Below, piece after piece: positions 1 through 9,500 of a stretch of DNA of 64,000 bases. The first letter of the stretch is position 1, and every line of letters starts with the position of its first letter. The stretch spans positions 151,925 to 215,924 of the forward strand of contig JBAYMT010000001.1 of NCBI GenBank assembly GCA_041663305.1, written 5' to 3'. A program made the position numbers and the translations under genes. This stretch comes from Minisyncoccus sp041663305 (GTDB taxonomy: Bacteria; Patescibacteriota; Minisyncoccia; Minisyncoccales; Minisyncoccaceae). The notes beneath the pieces were generated by a model that was not told the origin of the DNA, ran no database searches, and saw nothing but the letters and a program-made list of their open reading frames with translations.

Positions 1-1424
1 TCAGTTATTTTTGCGCCAGTCTTGCTTACTCTTGACCAATCAATATTAGTTCCTTGCCAAGTTCCAGAAGTAATTGTTCCTAATGTTGTTAGATTGCTTG
101 ACCCTGCCCAAGTTGATAGCGCTGTGTTTTCTACATTAGAAAGATTGACTGCGCTTTTGTCTAAAGTTTGCCAAGTTTTGTCTCCCCTATAGTATTGTGA
201 ATTTGTGCCAGCTGTAATTTCGTTCTGTTTACCATTAAATGTATTCCAATCTGAGGAAGTTAAAAGGCCACTATGGGTACTATCGGCATTTGCAATATTA
301 ATTGTTGTTCCAGACCCAACTACAGATCCCGAGCCACCGGTAATTGTTATTGCACCATTTGAAGTAGATAAATTTCCTGTATTAACTTTTAGTGTTCCAC
401 TGGTAACAGAAAGGCCTGTTCCAGTGAAGTCTGTAATAGTATCACCATTTACCGTAAGCCCAGTAAAAGTTGGAGTGTCGGTTGATCCAAGCCCCAAAGA
501 CGTTCTAGCTGTGCTTCCGCTCTGCGAAACAAAAGTTGTGCCATTACCAACAATAAAGCTATTTAATGCTGGTGTTAAACCGGCAATACTGGTGAGCAGA
601 GAATTCAAGGGTTGTTTTTCGCTGTCCAGTTCATTAAGAGCTCCTTGCACCGAAGTTGCGGCAATGTCCCCGCTAGGAGTGTTTGTAATTTGCAGAGCAT
701 TGTAATCTCCTGCTGAGGCCGTAATAACTCCAGTTCTTCCAAAAACACTAGAGATAGCCGATGTGCTGACTAATTTATCCCAAGTAGAACTATTACAAAC
801 CGCCCAGTCGTTTACGGAGTAACCATTTCCTGCTGTAGAAACTACAAAGTAGTGCCCCTTTGTATCGGCATAACAAGTTTCTGGTTCGGCAGTTGCGCTA
901 GCGTTCCAAGCACCTCTGTAATTTAAAGCTCCGATTACTGGCGACAAGAGATCATTACGAGTCACTTTTTTAACTAATCCAGTGGCGGAATTGTAAATCG
1001 GAATGTAATCTGTCATTGCTGGCGATGTAATTGCCGATAAACCATTGATGTCAAGTGAAAAAGCAGATCCGTTTAATACGAGTCCACTGCCAGCAGTATA
1101 GCTTGTTCCTCCAGCGTCATTACCCCATGTTGGCATGCCTCCACTTAGTTTTAATACTTTACCATCAGTGCCAGCTGGCAAAAGCGACCAGGCGTTTGAT
1201 GAAGCAAACAAAAGAGCGCCGTCTGTTAGTGAATCGGCCGTTGAAACGGGAGACCTGACGCCACAACCACTTTCGGTTGGTCCACAGGCTGGATTTAAAG
1301 TTTCGCCAGGCGCATACATTGTGCCAGCGGCATATGCCTTAGGCGTAAAAATCAAACAGAGAAGAAATATTGCGATTATGAGAATACTAAATAATTGTTT
1401 TGTATATAAAGCATTTGTACTCAT
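1..1424 (-). CDS. Giant surface protein, tail-fibre-like (C-terminus beyond the window)
   Basis: The frame is open from an ATG at 1424 to the window edge (474 codons, no stop), so only the N-terminal part is visible. It starts with a hydrophobic signal segment (about residues 10-32, ending in PKAYAAG). The motif MYAPGETLNPAC follows, and then long Ser/Thr/Asn/Gly-rich low-charge sequence with phrases such as LTDGALLFASSNAWSLLPAG and SVFGRTGVITASAGDYNALQI. This architecture is typical of secreted, beta-structured tail-fibre-like proteins in Parcubacteria. It is a clear paralog of the gene at 6544-10053, sharing the signal, the PGETL motif and the block order. The function is probably cell-surface or adhesive (inference). 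Confidence 0.75.
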   Translation of the reverse strand, partial: MSTNALYTKQLFSILIIAIFLLCLIFTPKAYAAGTMYAPGETLNPACGPTESGCGVRSPVSTADSLTDGALLFASSNAWSLLPAGTDGKVLKLSGGMPTWGNDAGGTSYTAGSGLVLNGSAFSLDINGLSAITSPAMTDYIPIYNSATGLVKKVTRNDLLSPVIGALNYRGAWNASATAEPETCYADTKGHYFVVSTAGNGYSVNDWAVCNSSTWDKLVSTSAISSVFGRTGVITASAGDYNALQITNTPSGDIAATSVQGALNELDSEKQPLNSLLTSIAGLTPALNSFIVGNGTTFVSQSGSTARTSLGLGSTDTPTFTGLTVNGDTITDFTGTGLSVTSGTLKVNTGNLSTSNGAITITGGSGSVVGSGTTINIANADSTHSGLLTSSDWNTFNGKQNEITAGTNSQYYRGDKTWQTLDKSAVNLSNVENTALSTWAGSSNLTTLGTITSGTWQGTNIDWSRVSKTGAKIT

Positions 1425-1544
1425 AAATTTTTTCAAAAAAAACAGCCCAAAATTTAAAATTATTGGACTGCTTGAGTCGCTATGCTTAACGGTTATTATT
1501 ATATCAAAATTTTTATTTTGTGTAAAATGGTAATTAACAAATAA

Positions 1545-2363
1545 TTATTTTTTAATCCAATGAAGATGTTTGTATCCTATAAAATTTCCCAAATCATCGT
1601 AAAGCGGCATAGCAAAACTTTCACAATCAATAATACTCCCCTCTTTGTGCATAATTTTGAGGCATGGAATTCTGTATGATTGTTTTTTATGGTATAAGGC
1701 TTTCATATTGTTATTGCGCCACTCTTTTTCCTCTGGCACAAAGAATTCTAGAGCATTTTTACCTAAAACTTCTCCTAGTTCATAACCGTAAAGTTTTTCT
1801 GCTTGCGTGCTTATATATAGAAGGTTTCCATTTAAATCGGTTTCGGTTATAAAATCGCAGTGATTAGTGGAATCAAATTTGTTTTTTAATTCAAGCAATT
1901 CGTCAGGAAAAATAATTTTGTCTACAAATCTTAAAATATATTCTTTACTATCTTGTCGGAAGAATTTGAAAGAAACAACAACGCTAACCTTGTCGTTATT
2001 TTTTGTTTTATGAGTAGTCTCAAAACGAAGATATTTAAAATTTTCGATTCTGGAAGATATTCTCTCGTCTGCTTTTTTATCTTTATCGGTCAAATATAAT
2101 TCTTCAATATTTTTACCGGTAATTTCGTTCAATGAAAAACCCAGATTCTCGTAAATCGATGAACTGGCATTAATAATGATTCCGTTTTTATCTGTCAGTA
2201 AAAGATATCTGTTGGGCTTGTCTTCGTTGGCAATACCTTGAAAGCATACTATTTTATTGCATCGACTGCATTTATACTCTTCGTAACTTTTGAATAAAAT
2301 TCCTTTGATAATCAATTTGCCGCAATTATCGCAACGATATTCGTGTAATAAATATGAATCCAT
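1545..2363 (-). CDS. Zinc-ribbon plus two PAS domains, sensor-like protein
   Basis: 272 aa. The N-terminus has a Com-like zinc ribbon with Cys11, Cys14, Cys32 and Cys35 (CDNCGKLI...CSRC). Two PAS domains follow at about residues 50-150 and 160-270; the second contains ETDLNGNLLYISTQAEKLYGYE and ends in a PAC-like YDDLGNFIGYKHLHW. There is no histidine kinase, GGDEF or DNA-binding domain, so it would act as a stand-alone sensor or adaptor, with ligand unknown. It is divergent from the MFS gene whose coding frame opens 20 bp away, suggesting a shared promoter region. Confidence 0.7.
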   Translation of the reverse strand: MDSYLLHEYRCDNCGKLIIKGILFKSYEEYKCSRCNKIVCFQGIANEDKPNRYLLLTDKNGIIINASSSIYENLGFSLNEITGKNIEELYLTDKDKKADERISSRIENFKYLRFETTHKTKNNDKVSVVVSFKFFRQDSKEYILRFVDKIIFPDELLELKNKFDSTNHCDFITETDLNGNLLYISTQAEKLYGYELGEVLGKNALEFFVPEEKEWRNNNMKALYHKKQSYRIPCLKIMHKEGSIIDCESFAMPLYDDLGNFIGYKHLHWIKK

Positions 2364-2439
2364 AAAATATTGAAGTTTTTAAATGCAAAAACTTATGGTA
2401 GTATTGTATCATAAGTTTAAAGCTTTTAATATATATTGT

Positions 2440-3660
2440 ATGCGTTACAATATTTTTTTGTGGGCCCTATATGACTTCGCCAATTCTTTCGCTTATATCG
2501 CGTTTTTTTTGTATTTTAGCCAATGGATTGTTATTGACCGTAGCGTCAGCGATGTTTGGTTTAACCTGTGTTTGGCCGGAGCATCACTGATTTTACTTTT
2601 AACCGCTCCTTTTATAGGAGCTATGTTGGATCTAAAGTGGCGTAATATAACGGGACTAAGGTTTTCCACTTTGGCTGTTTTTATTTTTTATTCTCTGGCC
2701 ATTTTGTTTATGTTTGCTAATGAAAAAACATTGTCCTTGATGTCTTTTATAATTGGCCAGTATTTTTTTGTTTTATCTTTTATTTTTTATACGCCGCTTT
2801 TAAGTATTATCGCTCCAAAAGAAAAGCGCGGGAAAGTTTCGGGATATGGAATGGCAGGAAATTTTTTGGGAAATATTTCGGCTCTTTTTCTCGCTCTTCC
2901 CTTTGCGACTGGAAAAATAAGCTTGTTCAATATGGAACCTCATGCAGAAACATTATTTCCACTATTGGTAGCTTTTTTTGTGTTCGCCTTGCCAATGATT
3001 TTGTTTTTTCGTGAACCGAATAGACAAGTTAAAAAAATTCCAGTTCAAAATCTGGATTTATTGTTTAAGCAAATGAAATTTCTTTTTTCAAATAAAAACG
3101 TGTTGCTGTTTTTTCTTTCGTTTATTCTTTTAAATGGAGCTATCCTTACTTTTAGCAATAACTTTCCTATTGTTCTTAGTAATCTTTGGCAGGCACCTGA
3201 TACGGTTAAGACTTTTATTCTGCTTGCCATAGTTATTGTTTCTGTTTTGGGAAGCATTGTGAGCGGGTATTTGGTTGATTTTTGGGGCGGGAAAAAAGTT
3301 TTAATCCATATAACAATAGGATGGATAATTATAATGCCTATTTTAGCTTTAATGTTTTCGTTTTCCTATTTTGTTGCAACTATTATTATTGCTGGTTTTC
3401 TGCTTGGCGCAAATATGACCTCGTCCCGAGTTTTAATGTCTAATCTTGTCGATTTTAGACAACACAATTTGGCTTTTGCGTTTTTTACTATAGCTGAAAG
3501 AACCTCGGTAATTGTTGCTCCTATACTTTGGGGATTGATAGCTACCGATTTGACAGTACTTGGACCTTGGCGCTATCGCCTGGCAATACTATCAATGGTT
3601 CTGCTCATTGCTTTAAGTTTGCCCTTTTTACTAAAAGTTAAAGACGCTTATAAAAGTTAA
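2440..3660 (+). CDS. MFS transporter, UMF1/Atg22-like
   Basis: About 406 aa from the ATG at 2440; the frame is open from an ATG at 2383, but the family N-terminus (ALYDFANSFAYIAFFLYFS) begins just after Met20, so the later start is preferred. The protein has about 12 hydrophobic membrane segments and the UMF1 signature ALYDFANS near its N-terminus. A cytoplasmic loop at about residues 125-135 (APKEKRGKVSGYGMAGNFLG) matches the family's conserved loop. It is a predicted secondary exporter in the cytoplasmic membrane with unknown substrate. It is transcribed away from the PAS protein gene. Confidence 0.75.
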   Translation: MRYNIFLWALYDFANSFAYIAFFLYFSQWIVIDRSVSDVWFNLCLAGASLILLLTAPFIGAMLDLKWRNITGLRFSTLAVFIFYSLAILFMFANEKTLSLMSFIIGQYFFVLSFIFYTPLLSIIAPKEKRGKVSGYGMAGNFLGNISALFLALPFATGKISLFNMEPHAETLFPLLVAFFVFALPMILFFREPNRQVKKIPVQNLDLLFKQMKFLFSNKNVLLFFLSFILLNGAILTFSNNFPIVLSNLWQAPDTVKTFILLAIVIVSVLGSIVSGYLVDFWGGKKVLIHITIGWIIIMPILALMFSFSYFVATIIIAGFLLGANMTSSRVLMSNLVDFRQHNLAFAFFTIAERTSVIVAPILWGLIATDLTVLGPWRYRLAILSMVLLIALSLPFLLKVKDAYKS

Positions 3661-3668
3661 ACTATATT

Positions 3669-4274
3669 TTATTTAAAGTCGTTAAGGATTTTAACTGGAT
3701 AATTAAAATCGTTCTTTTCGGTTTCAACAATTGTATGAAATTCGGCCCCTTCGTTTTCTTTGATAAACTGCCACGATCCTTCTGGGTCATTTTTAAAACC
3801 AGTGGCATCAATAATATATATAAAGCCGTTATCAACACTAATAAATTTCCCATCAATTAGAGTATGTATTTCTAAATCAAACTTGTCATTTTTTTCAATA
3901 AAGTATGGATATTCTAAATTTACACCAACATTGGAATAGATTGATCGCATTATTGCGATTGCAGACTTGTTTGTTGCAAAAACCTTGCTGTTTTGAAGTT
4001 TTAACTCTTTGCCTTGTATTTCGTTTGTTGAACCGTGAAGCAAATATCCATAATTACTGCAAAGATAATCCAAGAATTGTTCTGTGTTTATCCCCTTTTC
4101 TTTTAATTCTTTCAAGTTATTAAGTGATATTCTTTTAATTCCTTCTACTTGCGCTTCAAAGTATTTTTTATAAAAATCATCCATTAATTTTTCCCTTTCT
4201 GCATTTTCTAAAGTTTCATCCTGCATATTGTCTGTTTCTTTTGGATTGAATTGTGGCTGTTTTTCAAAATTCAT
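3669..4274 (-). CDS. Hypothetical protein in an operon with peptidase S51
   Basis: 201 aa, soluble and charged, with no signal peptide or membrane segment. A central motif YLLHGSTNEIQGKEL followed by KVFATNKSAIAIMRSIYSN resembles the 'HGS...VFAT...A' pattern of several uncharacterised Patescibacteria proteins, possibly an ADP-ribosyltransferase-like fold (low confidence). It starts 6 bp downstream of the S51 peptidase gene and is surely co-transcribed with it. Function unknown. Confidence 0.6.
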   Translation of the reverse strand: MNFEKQPQFNPKETDNMQDETLENAEREKLMDDFYKKYFEAQVEGIKRISLNNLKELKEKGINTEQFLDYLCSNYGYLLHGSTNEIQGKELKLQNSKVFATNKSAIAIMRSIYSNVGVNLEYPYFIEKNDKFDLEIHTLIDGKFISVDNGFIYIIDATGFKNDPEGSWQFIKENEGAEFHTIVETEKNDFNYPVKILNDFK

Positions 4275-4280
4275 ATGTTT

Positions 4281-4889
4281 TTATTCAATAACCTGGCATT
4301 GCGAGTCGTTCACAAAAACGGCTTGACTGTCTGTTAACTCAACAATAGGATAATTTGCTTTATTCTTAAAATCATCGACTTCTTTTCTTAAATACTCTTT
4401 AAAATGCGGAAACACGGATATGTTTGTAAGATTTAATCCTGTTAAATCTTCTAAATCAATTTCATTTGCATCGCATTCACTGCCAAAACCGGCAATTTCA
4501 ATACTAGAGCCGGCTATGATACTGCCGGCACTAACGCCAAAATATATGACCTCGCTATTGTTTTTAGCTAAATTGGTTATATATTTATCAATTCCGGTAT
4601 TCCTTATTCTGTCTAATATGGAAAATGTATTTCCCCCGCAAACATAAATTATATCAAAACTGTTTTCGGGTTTAAAATTGTTTTCTTCCAAATTAAAAAA
4701 AGTAATATTTTCAATTCCCAAATTTGTTAATTCTTTTTTTGATTCATTGATGTAAAAAAGCTCTTCCTCATTTTGGGCATAGGCAATCATAAGCACAGAA
4801 CAATCTTTGGGTTTCTTTGGTAAAATTGAAACAAAGAAATCTGATAGTTTCTTGTTTTGTAATCCTCCAGATGTAAGTAATAATTTCAT
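4281..4889 (-). CDS. Peptidase family S51 (dipeptidase E-like)
   Basis: 202 aa, the full length for the family. The hallmark YVCGGNTFSILDRIRNTG lies at about residues 82-99 and the nucleophile elbow GVSAGS has Ser120 as the predicted catalytic serine. Family members cleave Asp-containing dipeptides or act on cyanophycin-like peptides in the cytoplasm. It is the first gene of a two-gene operon with the 201-aa hypothetical protein 6 bp downstream. The exact substrate cannot be told from sequence. Confidence 0.8.
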   Translation of the reverse strand: MKLLLTSGGLQNKKLSDFFVSILPKKPKDCSVLMIAYAQNEEELFYINESKKELTNLGIENITFFNLEENNFKPENSFDIIYVCGGNTFSILDRIRNTGIDKYITNLAKNNSEVIYFGVSAGSIIAGSSIEIAGFGSECDANEIDLEDLTGLNLTNISVFPHFKEYLRKEVDDFKNKANYPIVELTDSQAVFVNDSQCQVIE

Positions 4890-5029
4890 ATTAGTTTAAT
4901 GTTTATTTTATTGAGGCTGGTTTTGGAGTTTAATTTATTCAATGGAATGGATATATTCTTTCCTTTCTATTGTATATTATTGATAAATTATAGCCAACCG
5001 TTTTTTCAGAACCGCTTCGGAGATTATAC

Positions 5030-5692
5030 TTACTCAAAGATATTGTTTTTACGGGCATTGGTCACCCGGATTGGCATTACATAAACATAATTGAAGAATT
5101 CTTCTAAGAACAGTTTGGTTTCAAGGGCAATCTTTTCGTCTACGTCTTTTAGGTTGTCGCACTGCGGGTGTGCAGCCCAGTTACCGAATATCCGTATACT
5201 ATACCCCCATTCTTTAATATCTTTCGTGAGAAAAGAAGCATTCTTGATCTGTTCTATCAGTCCCAGTTTTCTGCTAGCCCCTTTGTCTATTAGGGCAGAC
5301 TGCAGGGATCTTCTAAACATTGCAACTGCAGCCCTTGGACAATTATTATGCAGACAGATAATTCCTTCTTTAAAATCTTCCAAAGCATTAATTGGAACGA
5401 TTCCTTCAAACTTGCTGGTATATGTTTTCTCTTTTGGAAACTTATCTTGCCAACCTACGGCGAGTAAATTGCTTTTGTTGAATTCGTTTTTAGAGAACTT
5501 AAAGGTTTTAAGGATTAATTTTTTGCATGGCACGCATCTAAAAACAGCATAATGAATAATGCTTTCATTATCCTCTTGATAGTTATCTGAGAATAATAAT
5601 TGGAAGTGTGCTCTGGATTCGCAATGAGGACAAATATCTACTAGATCCTTTATGGCAGCTTGAAACATTGTTTCTGTTTGCGTCTTGGCCAT
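5030..5692 (-). CDS. DUF4145-domain protein with N-terminal zinc ribbon
   Basis: 220 aa from the ATG at 5692, which has AAGGA about 8 nt upstream. The frame stays open to 5881, but that part overlaps a structured RNA and an intrinsic terminator, so it is not coding. Cys21, Cys24, Cys53 and Cys56 form a zinc ribbon (CPHC...CVPC). The C-terminal two thirds match DUF4145 (ALEDFKEGIICLHNNCPRAA and FGNWAAHP). DUF4145 is often found with restriction and defence genes, but its biochemical role is unknown. Confidence 0.75.
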   Translation of the reverse strand: MAKTQTETMFQAAIKDLVDICPHCESRAHFQLLFSDNYQEDNESIIHYAVFRCVPCKKLILKTFKFSKNEFNKSNLLAVGWQDKFPKEKTYTSKFEGIVPINALEDFKEGIICLHNNCPRAAVAMFRRSLQSALIDKGASRKLGLIEQIKNASFLTKDIKEWGYSIRIFGNWAAHPQCDNLKDVDEKIALETKLFLEEFFNYVYVMPIRVTNARKNNIFE

Positions 5693-5716
5693 AAGTTTAA
5701 TCCTTATTAATTTAAT

Positions 5717-5741
5717 AAAAGAAAACAGCTGTTCACAGCTG
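5717..5741 (-). terminator. Intrinsic terminator or attenuator in the leader of the DUF4145 gene
   Basis: CAGCTG-TGAA-CAGCTG hairpin (minus strand) followed by TTTTCTTTT. It lies between the structured RNA (5764-5862) and the start codon at 5692, so it either ends an independent small RNA or works as a regulatory attenuator. Confidence 0.7.
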
Positions 5742-5763
5742 GCGACGAGAGATATAAATACAC

Positions 5764-5862
5764 AAAACCCCACGCCAGACAGGCCTTGCGGCCCCATACC
5801 GGTTTCCCGATATGACCCGTTGAAAAGCGCTGACGTAGGGGTCAGTATTCTCAACGGGGTTT
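5764..5862 (-). ncRNA. Candidate structured RNA upstream of the DUF4145 gene
   Basis: On the minus strand, AAACCCC (5856-5862) can pair with GGGGTTTT (5764-5771) to close a multibranch fold. Inside lie CCCGTTGA/TCAACGGG with an inner CTGAC...GTCAG; an 8-bp stem CATATCGG/CCGGTATG capped by GAAA (5795-5814); and GGCC/GGCC capped by GCAA (5781-5794). Two GNRA tetraloops and a terminator 25 nt downstream argue for a real RNA, either a leader or a free small RNA. I do not recognise the class; it does not show the SRP, RNase P, tmRNA or 6S core motifs that I know. Confidence 0.55.
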
Positions 5863-6039
5863 GCACCATGCCCAAGATCATTGAGTTTAGGTACCTGGTC
5901 TTTCGGCCAGTAATATTAAGTTGTTAATTGCATGTTACCAGAAAATCCCAAAAATTCAAAGCCCTGATTTAAAAAATTTTATTAAGATAGTTAGTATTAT
6001 TTTAATGCTTTATTATCTTTTTTTGGCTTCAAATAGTTT

Positions 6040-6345
6040 TCAATTTAAATCCGAAGGAACTGATTGTACAAGACGAAATATTGTTTCAATATCTGCAGCG
6101 TCAGTTTCTCGCATTTTTCCATCTTCGGCTAACATTTTCAACTGGTTACATTTTGTAACCACTTCAGATCCCTCCGCCTTTAAGCGATTTTTAAGCACTT
6201 TCCAATAGTTTCTTGGATCAGCACTTTGACTCAAAATGCCGATAATATCTACTACGCTAAAATACCACTTTTCCTGTTTTTCATCCCAATGACGACGAAT
6301 AGGGTGTTCTTCAAAAATAGCTATAAATTTTTTGTTCGTTTCCAT
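6040..6345 (-). pseudogene. Truncated Bro-N (prophage antirepressor-type) protein
   Basis: 101 aa. FEEHPIRRHWDEKQEKWYFSVVDIIGILSQSADPRNYWKVLKNRL is the conserved Bro-N core. Full-length relatives continue after RLVQSVPS with a region like KAEPFKRWLAKVG; here the frame stops directly after VPSDLN. It is therefore a C-terminally truncated copy, by frameshift or deletion, of a gene usually found on phage or mobile DNA. It stands alone between the DUF4145 gene and the giant surface protein. A short functional version is possible but less likely. Confidence 0.65.
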
Positions 6346-6484
6346 GTTTTTATATTACAAATTAATTATTTTTAACTTAAAGTTTAAGTTTTAAGTTATA
6401 TTTCTGTCTTCTAGAGATTACGATTTTATGAATAAAATCTTTAACTAAATATTGAGCTTTTTACAAAACATAGTCAAGGTTTTA

Positions 6485-6511
6485 CCAAAAGAAACCACCT
6501 TTTTGAGGTGG
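6485..6511 (-). terminator. Intrinsic terminator of the giant surface-protein gene
   Basis: CCACCT-CAAAA-AGGTGG hairpin followed by TTTCTTTTGG on the minus strand, about 33 bp after the stop at 6544. Confidence 0.8.
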
Positions 6512-6543
6512 CCTTAACTGCTCTTTTTGTTTGTATTTTTACG

Positions 6544-9500
6544 TTACTGAGGTAGGTTGTTTTGATTTTCAATTGGCGTGTCGGTTGCAGGAATATCTTC
6601 TGTCGCTGAAATATCTTCGATTATTGGAATGTTTTCTGTTGCTGAAACATCTTCTATTATTGGAATGTTTGTTGGATTATCGGGTGAAGTGTCTGAATCA
6701 GGCTCAGGATTGTTTGGCGTGGTTGATGGTTGAGGACTTGCATTTAAGTTTTTTAAAATATTATCAAGTTCTTCTTTTCTGATACAGGTTTCGTTTTCAA
6801 GGGTTCCAATACAAACCTCTTTTTGGTGGGAACGGTTAGTAAAAATTTCATCAAAATATCCCCTAACTGCTATTATTTTGGCCGCAACAAATTCGGTTGT
6901 ATAGTCCTTCCCCTTGATGACAGTTTGCTTAAAATAATCTAACGCTTCTATCGGTTTTTCTATAACAATATTTGCAATAAAGTCAGTAAATGAAATCAAT
7001 GAATCATTGATTTGAAATTGCTGTTTTACCGAATTTGTATCTAGAGCATTGCTTGCATTTTCAGTAGAAATAGAGTTTATTTCAATGCCTTGATCCTCGA
7101 AAGAATCATCTTGCCAGGTTCGGAAATAATCAACTTCAAAGGTGGCAGCAGTCTTTGAATTATGGATGTACATCATTCCAACTGCAAGCGCCGTTGAAGG
7201 GTTTGCACCTGTCACAGTTCCACAGTTTTGAAACTCTACACCGTTTGAAGCGTCTGTGTCTATAAAAAATCTCACCGCAGTGCTAGACTCAACAATTATT
7301 CTGCCAACGGCAAATTGAGAAGTTGAAATTGATCCAGGACATGTAACTGTGCCAACATTTGCACCACTACTTCTAACAACGCCCACCCAGCTTGTGCCAT
7401 TTTCGTTTGAGAAATAAATACCATTTGTAGGAGAAGCGTCGCTGGCTGTTGCTACTGCGGTAGTGCTTGTAAAAAAGCCTATACGATAATCCTCGGTATC
7501 GTTGGTGCTACTCGGCTTCATTTTAACCTGCAAGACTGGGAGATTTGCTTTGAGATAAATAGCATTATAATTTGCTACTGTTCTACCCATTCCTACTACA
7601 GAGCCAACGGTGCTAGTTGTTCCAAAAGATAATTTCATAATACCTCCCGTACTACTAAGCGGTGTGCTGTATGTTGCCGTTGTGCTACTGGTATCAAAAG
7701 TCCATCCTTGATAATCTCCAATTGTTCCGGCTTGATCGGCTGTGGCCGCAGTAGTGTTTCTGGGATTGTTAAATTCTTCAGACATAACCGAGGTATTATT
7801 AATAAAAGCTCCAGAGGAAATTATGCCTCCAAAATTTTGTCCCACGTGGTTCACTGTAAGATCGGTAGTGTTATTTGGTCCTGTGATTTTAAAAATATCT
7901 TGATCAGAAGAAGTGGCGGTGGTAGTTATATGCATTAAAGCAGAGGGATTATTCATTCCAATACCCACGCGATTATTTACTGTGTCAATATAAAGCGTGT
8001 TTGAATCAAGGTTGATACTTCCTGTTGTTGCGTCACCGGCGTTAATTGCTAAAAGTGTGCCAGAAGTTGTATTGCCTAAGGTGATTGTTTTTGCATTTGC
8101 ATTGGTACCAATATTGATTGCTCCTGTTGTTCCCGAATCAAGTATAAGCGCATTGGATGTGTTCGAATTAATTGCAAGTTCGCCCAATGAATCAATGGTT
8201 GAATTGGCAGCAAGAGTTAGGGCTGCATCTGGCGAGGAAGTACCAATGCCCAATCTATTGCTTGTATTATCCCAGTATAATTTGTTGTTTGATTGAGACA
8301 CTACGCCACTTGAGCCTGCAAAAATAATAGAGCCTTGAGTCATATCTGCGAGTGACAATGTTTTTCCATTTGCGATATTAGTATTTCCATTAAGTGATAT
8401 TGCTCCGCTTCCAGTTACAAATGCTCCCGTTCCTGATATGGCAAAATTTCCTGAGGATTGGTTGTAGTCAGTAATTCCCGAAAGCGATCCCGAATTTATA
8501 ACCAAGCCGTTGATTGTGTTGCTTGAAGTGGGGGCTGCAATGGCGCTGCCAAATGTTTGTGCTCCAGTCCAGGTGTTTGCGTTAGATAAATTAATTTTTA
8601 ATCCACCACTAGATAGAACTAATGTACTCCCGTCAAGTTGGATTCCAAGTGTTGCTCCTTCTGTGCCAGTTAAAGCCAATCCTCCATTTGATGTTGCGCC
8701 AGCTACATAGTTTCCATTTGTATCGTTGCCAAGAGTAACAGCATTGGAGTTGATAGTTAAAACTCCAGAGTTACTGATGGTGGCATCGCCAGACAAAGTA
8801 ACTCCAGTTGCAATATTGGAAACGTTTCCTATAAAAACAAGACCATTATTCAATGCTGTTCCTAGTTTTTCACTATCTAATTCACTGATAACATCTTGAA
8901 CATTGGTGGCAGAAATATTGCCATTGGGAATATTATCAATTTGAGCGGCATTATAATCATGAGCATTTGCGGTTATCGTCCCTATTCGTCCAAAAACGCT
9001 ATCAACTGCATTTGAGGTGTTAATTTTTTCCCATCTTGTTCCGTTGTGTACAACCCAATCTCCAACCGTAAAATTAATTATTCCGCTGCCGAGGTTTTGA
9101 GAACCAGCATTTGACACAACATAATATTTGCCTTGTGATCCATTGCCGTCAGTTAAAGACGGTGAATTAGCGCTAGCGTCCCAAGCCCCCTGACGTACCA
9201 AGGCACCGGTAATACCAGAAAGAAAATCTGTGCGACTAATCTGTTTTGTTGTTTTGGTACTAGAGTTATATATGGGAATAGTATCACTATTGTCTATAGT
9301 TGATTCCATTGTTAATCCCGAAATATTTAATGAAAATTCATTTGAAGAAAGTGATAACCCAGTTCCCGCCGTATAAATATTATTATTGTCCGTGTCGCAT
9401 GCCCAGTTTGAACCATTCCATTTTATGATTTCGTTATTTGCACAGCTATTTTGCGCTATATTTCCAAAAGTGATGGCTCCGTTTGCAATTTTTGCTGTTG

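Noticed and set aside
1055..1533. Plus-strand open frames opposite the first giant surface protein
   Set aside because: Antisense to a well-supported coding frame; low-complexity Ser/Thr-rich genes leave long open frames on the other strand.
5693..5881. N-terminal extension of the DUF4145 protein (63 extra residues)
   Set aside because: The extension lies in a highly structured RNA and terminator and is unlike the family; a good ribosome site precedes the ATG at 5692.
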